DNA from: Batillaria attramentaria
Lineage: Eukaryota; Mollusca; Gastropoda; Batillariidae
NCBI GenBank assembly: GCA_018292915.2
Contig: JACVVK020000483.1
Span: forward strand, 212,501 to 276,500
DNA: 64,000 nt
Reading direction: 5' to 3'
Every line of letters starts with the position of its first letter. Within the stretch, counting starts at the first letter, position 1. The notes beneath the pieces were generated by a model, which saw only the letters and a list, made by a program, of their open reading frames with translations, searched no databases and was not told the DNA's origin. The translations under genes and the position numbers were made by a program. This document shows, in pieces, positions 62,032 to 64,000 of the stretch.

Positions 62032-62514
62032 TTCTTCTTTTTTTTTTTTTTTTTTGCTGCCCCAGCTCTTTGCCAGCTCCAGTGGTGTTCCTCCCCGGTC
62101 ATGGGTGGAACCCACGGAGGACTCGGAAGCTGGGACAATTTTTATTATGCTGCATGATGATGGAGATGAGGATGATAGTAAGATGATGCTATGGAGGTCC
62201 ATGTGGTTTGGGACTGCGTGACAGGGCCGCATTCCACGCTTCCTGCCATAAATATCCTGGCATTAACCAGGCCCGGGAACTACGGCACCTGCGGTGCCGG
62301 CCGTGCAATCATCCACATCATAAGACGTGTCATACTAAGGGAAGCACCCCCAAAGTCGCACCGTGAAGTGGGTGAAACTCGGCTGTGTGGCAACACCCGC
62401 TCTGGGTAGGAGCCGACCTAGGTAGGAAAAATCCCGCTTGCCTCGGCTGGGATTCGAACCCGGGTCTCCCGGTCCATGATCCGAAGTGCTATCCACTACA
62501 CTACGGGGGCCGGT
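62032..62514 (-). mobile_element. SINE family C, full-length copy with perfect 14-bp TSD
   Basis: A poly(T) at 62037-62055 starts the 3' end. The tRNA-like head 'ggcccccgtagtgtagtgga' ... 'gggttcgaatcccagccgag' lies at 62514-62440. actcatccatttct is duplicated at 62018-62031 and 62515-62528. Confidence 0.95.
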
Positions 62515-62696
62515 ACTCATCCATTTCTGTCTATACCTCGAGGGCTCTGCTGGCGCAAGGACACGAATCGCGCGTGGCGGTCATGTTTGCTGTTTGTTTG
62601 CGTGCGTGCTAGTTTTTAGTGATTCTTGTTGTCACGAAAAAGCGCGATTCTTGTGATTAGGTAGGGCAAGGCAAGGTCCATGCCAGATGAGGCAAG

Positions 62697-62905
62697 CTAG
62701 TTGCCAGTGAAGCCACGACTTTTTTTGCACAGGAGAGGCAAAGCTGACGTGAATGGATTTAGGTGAAGTGGCCATCTGGCCTGAACAGAAAGTACACTAG
62801 CATTACTCCAGTGAGGCCAGAGCTGACTTTTTGTGCACATGAGAGGCAAAGGTGACGTGAATGGATTTGGGTGAAGTGGCATTACTCCAGTGAGGCCTGA
62901 GCTGA
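62697..62905. repeat. 108-bp tandem duplication
   Basis: 'gagaggcaaagctgacgtga' at 62733 and 'gagaggcaaaggtgacgtga' at 62841, each followed by 'atggattt(a/g)ggtgaagtggc'. 'ttactccagtgaggcc' is also repeated. Confidence 0.9.
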
Positions 62906-62909
62906 AAGG

Positions 62910-63605
62910 AGATATTCAACTTTTTAGAACTCCTGTCATTTACGTGCATGGTAATTTTTGTTTCTAGATTGAAGCTCTTTTAGTGGTGACTATGATGCCT
63001 GAGACTAATAAGGAGTATGAAGCCATTTTGAGGCCTCGTGTTTTTTTTACCTGCTATGGCAGAATGTTCTCGATCCGCTCTTGGTGCGATTTTTTTTTGT
63101 CAGTAGGTCGCGCACTTTGCACTTTCTGGCGCGCCCGGCCCTAACTGTGTAACACGCCTCTGCAATTAACGTCAAGCGCAAACTCCCTGGGGCCGCAAAA
63201 TAGCTGTCTGAATGCGCCCGTCTCAGAGAGCGCATAACCTTGTATTTTGCGACATCCTACGTCAAATTTGACACACTGTCGCGATAGATTCGATTTCGTG
63301 TTTGTCTAATTGCGCGTTTGAGGTCAATTTTCTAAATGTCGGAGATTTGGTTTTGACAGCACAATGTGCAGCGTAAGTGTTCAAGAACTGGCCCTCGTTT
63401 CCATGGAAACGTTTTTTGTTGTTGTTGTTGTTGTTGTTTTAGGACGTTCGTCTTTTACATGTATGTGTGAAGAAAAACTTGTCATTTGATCAATTGATGG
63501 CTTTGTTTTCGCAGCTTCGTCGCGTTTCTTGTCGTTGTTTTCGTTCGTACTGTTTCTGGCCTTGTCAGTGTGGTTTTTGGTTTTGATGTATTGTTTGCCA
63601 AGATT
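62910..63605. other. Stretch without supported genes at the right edge
   Basis: 63110-63290 is GC-richer with 'ggcgcgcccggccc'. A (GTT)n lies at 63416-63440. No exon is recognised. Confidence 0.5.
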
Positions 63606-63611
63606 CCCGTG

Positions 63612-63612
63612 T

Positions 63613-63648
<36 letters not shown>

Positions 63649-63676
63649 CACACACAGACACACACAGACACACACA

Positions 63677-63723
<47 letters not shown>

Positions 63724-63822
63724 ACGCACACACACACACGCAGACACACACAGACACACACACACAGACACACACAGACACACACACACACAAGCACACA
63801 CACACACGCACACACACACACA

Positions 63823-63912
<90 letters not shown>
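63612..63912. repeat. (CT)n and long compound (CA)n array
   Basis: CT then about 270 bp of CA with regular CAGACA and CGCA variants; the last 90 bp are pure. Confidence 0.95.
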
Positions 63913-64000
63913 ATTTTGAGATGCTGATGATGCATCTATATTATTAGTATAGCAAGGACAGTTAGTTGGAGAGACCTGTGCGTCTTTTATCTCATCCTTG

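Overview
The window reads as nuclear DNA of a marine invertebrate, most likely a mollusc and probably a gastropod. This is inferred from spliced animal genes with GT-AG introns, very dense (CA)n, (GA)n and poly-G tracts, many tRNA-derived SINEs with 3' tails such as (CCCA)n, and CR1/L2-type LINE fragments. Nothing resembles a prokaryotic operon, a CRISPR array or a phage. The species cannot be named from the sequence.

Two host genes can be supported. At 821-6643 (+) lie the last seven coding exons of ILF2 (NF45), the DZF-domain partner of ILF3. They give 222 codons in one unbroken reading frame across six introns, ending in an acidic tail and TAA; the 5' exons lie outside the window. At 23693-25801 (+) lie the first two coding exons of a type II membrane M1 aminopeptidase (aminopeptidase N-like): a cytoplasmic tail, one membrane segment and the start of the M1 N-terminal domain. 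I did not find the zinc-site exons further on.

The rest is a mosaic of repeats. tRNA-derived SINE family B has at least 18 copies, many with target-site duplications (TSDs) of 9-15 bp. SINE family A has about 9 copies and ends in an L2-like (ATT)n tail. SINE family C has 2 copies of about 480 bp, and a fourth tRNA-like family (E) has one fragment. There are CR1/L2-type LINE remnants (24.0-25.2, 20.4 and 32.0-32.7 kb) and another reverse transcriptase fragment (33.3-33.8 kb). DNA-transposon MITEs include a Harbinger-like element in an ILF2 splice donor, two with TA target sites, a palindromic piggyBac-like mini-element with TTAA ends, and a GGGCCC-ended family. There are also foldback elements, a possible solo-LTR pair (29.4 and 55.2 kb) and at least 17 tandem arrays with unit lengths from 3 bp to about 400 bp.

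Layout: 0-8 kb ILF2; 8-23.5 kb simple repeats, SINE B fragments, minisatellites and LINE tails; 23.5-25.8 kb the aminopeptidase 5' end; 26-35 kb tandem arrays and LINE fragments; 35-45 kb SINEs, nested MITEs and a 330-400 bp tandem array; 45-54 kb minisatellites and long microsatellites; 54-64 kb nested SINEs, foldbacks and LINE tails. I see no new multigene system. The most notable points are the transposon that rebuilt a 5' splice site, the 90-bp palindromic MITE, the very short retroposed tails with clean TSDs, and the nested foldback at 60 kb.
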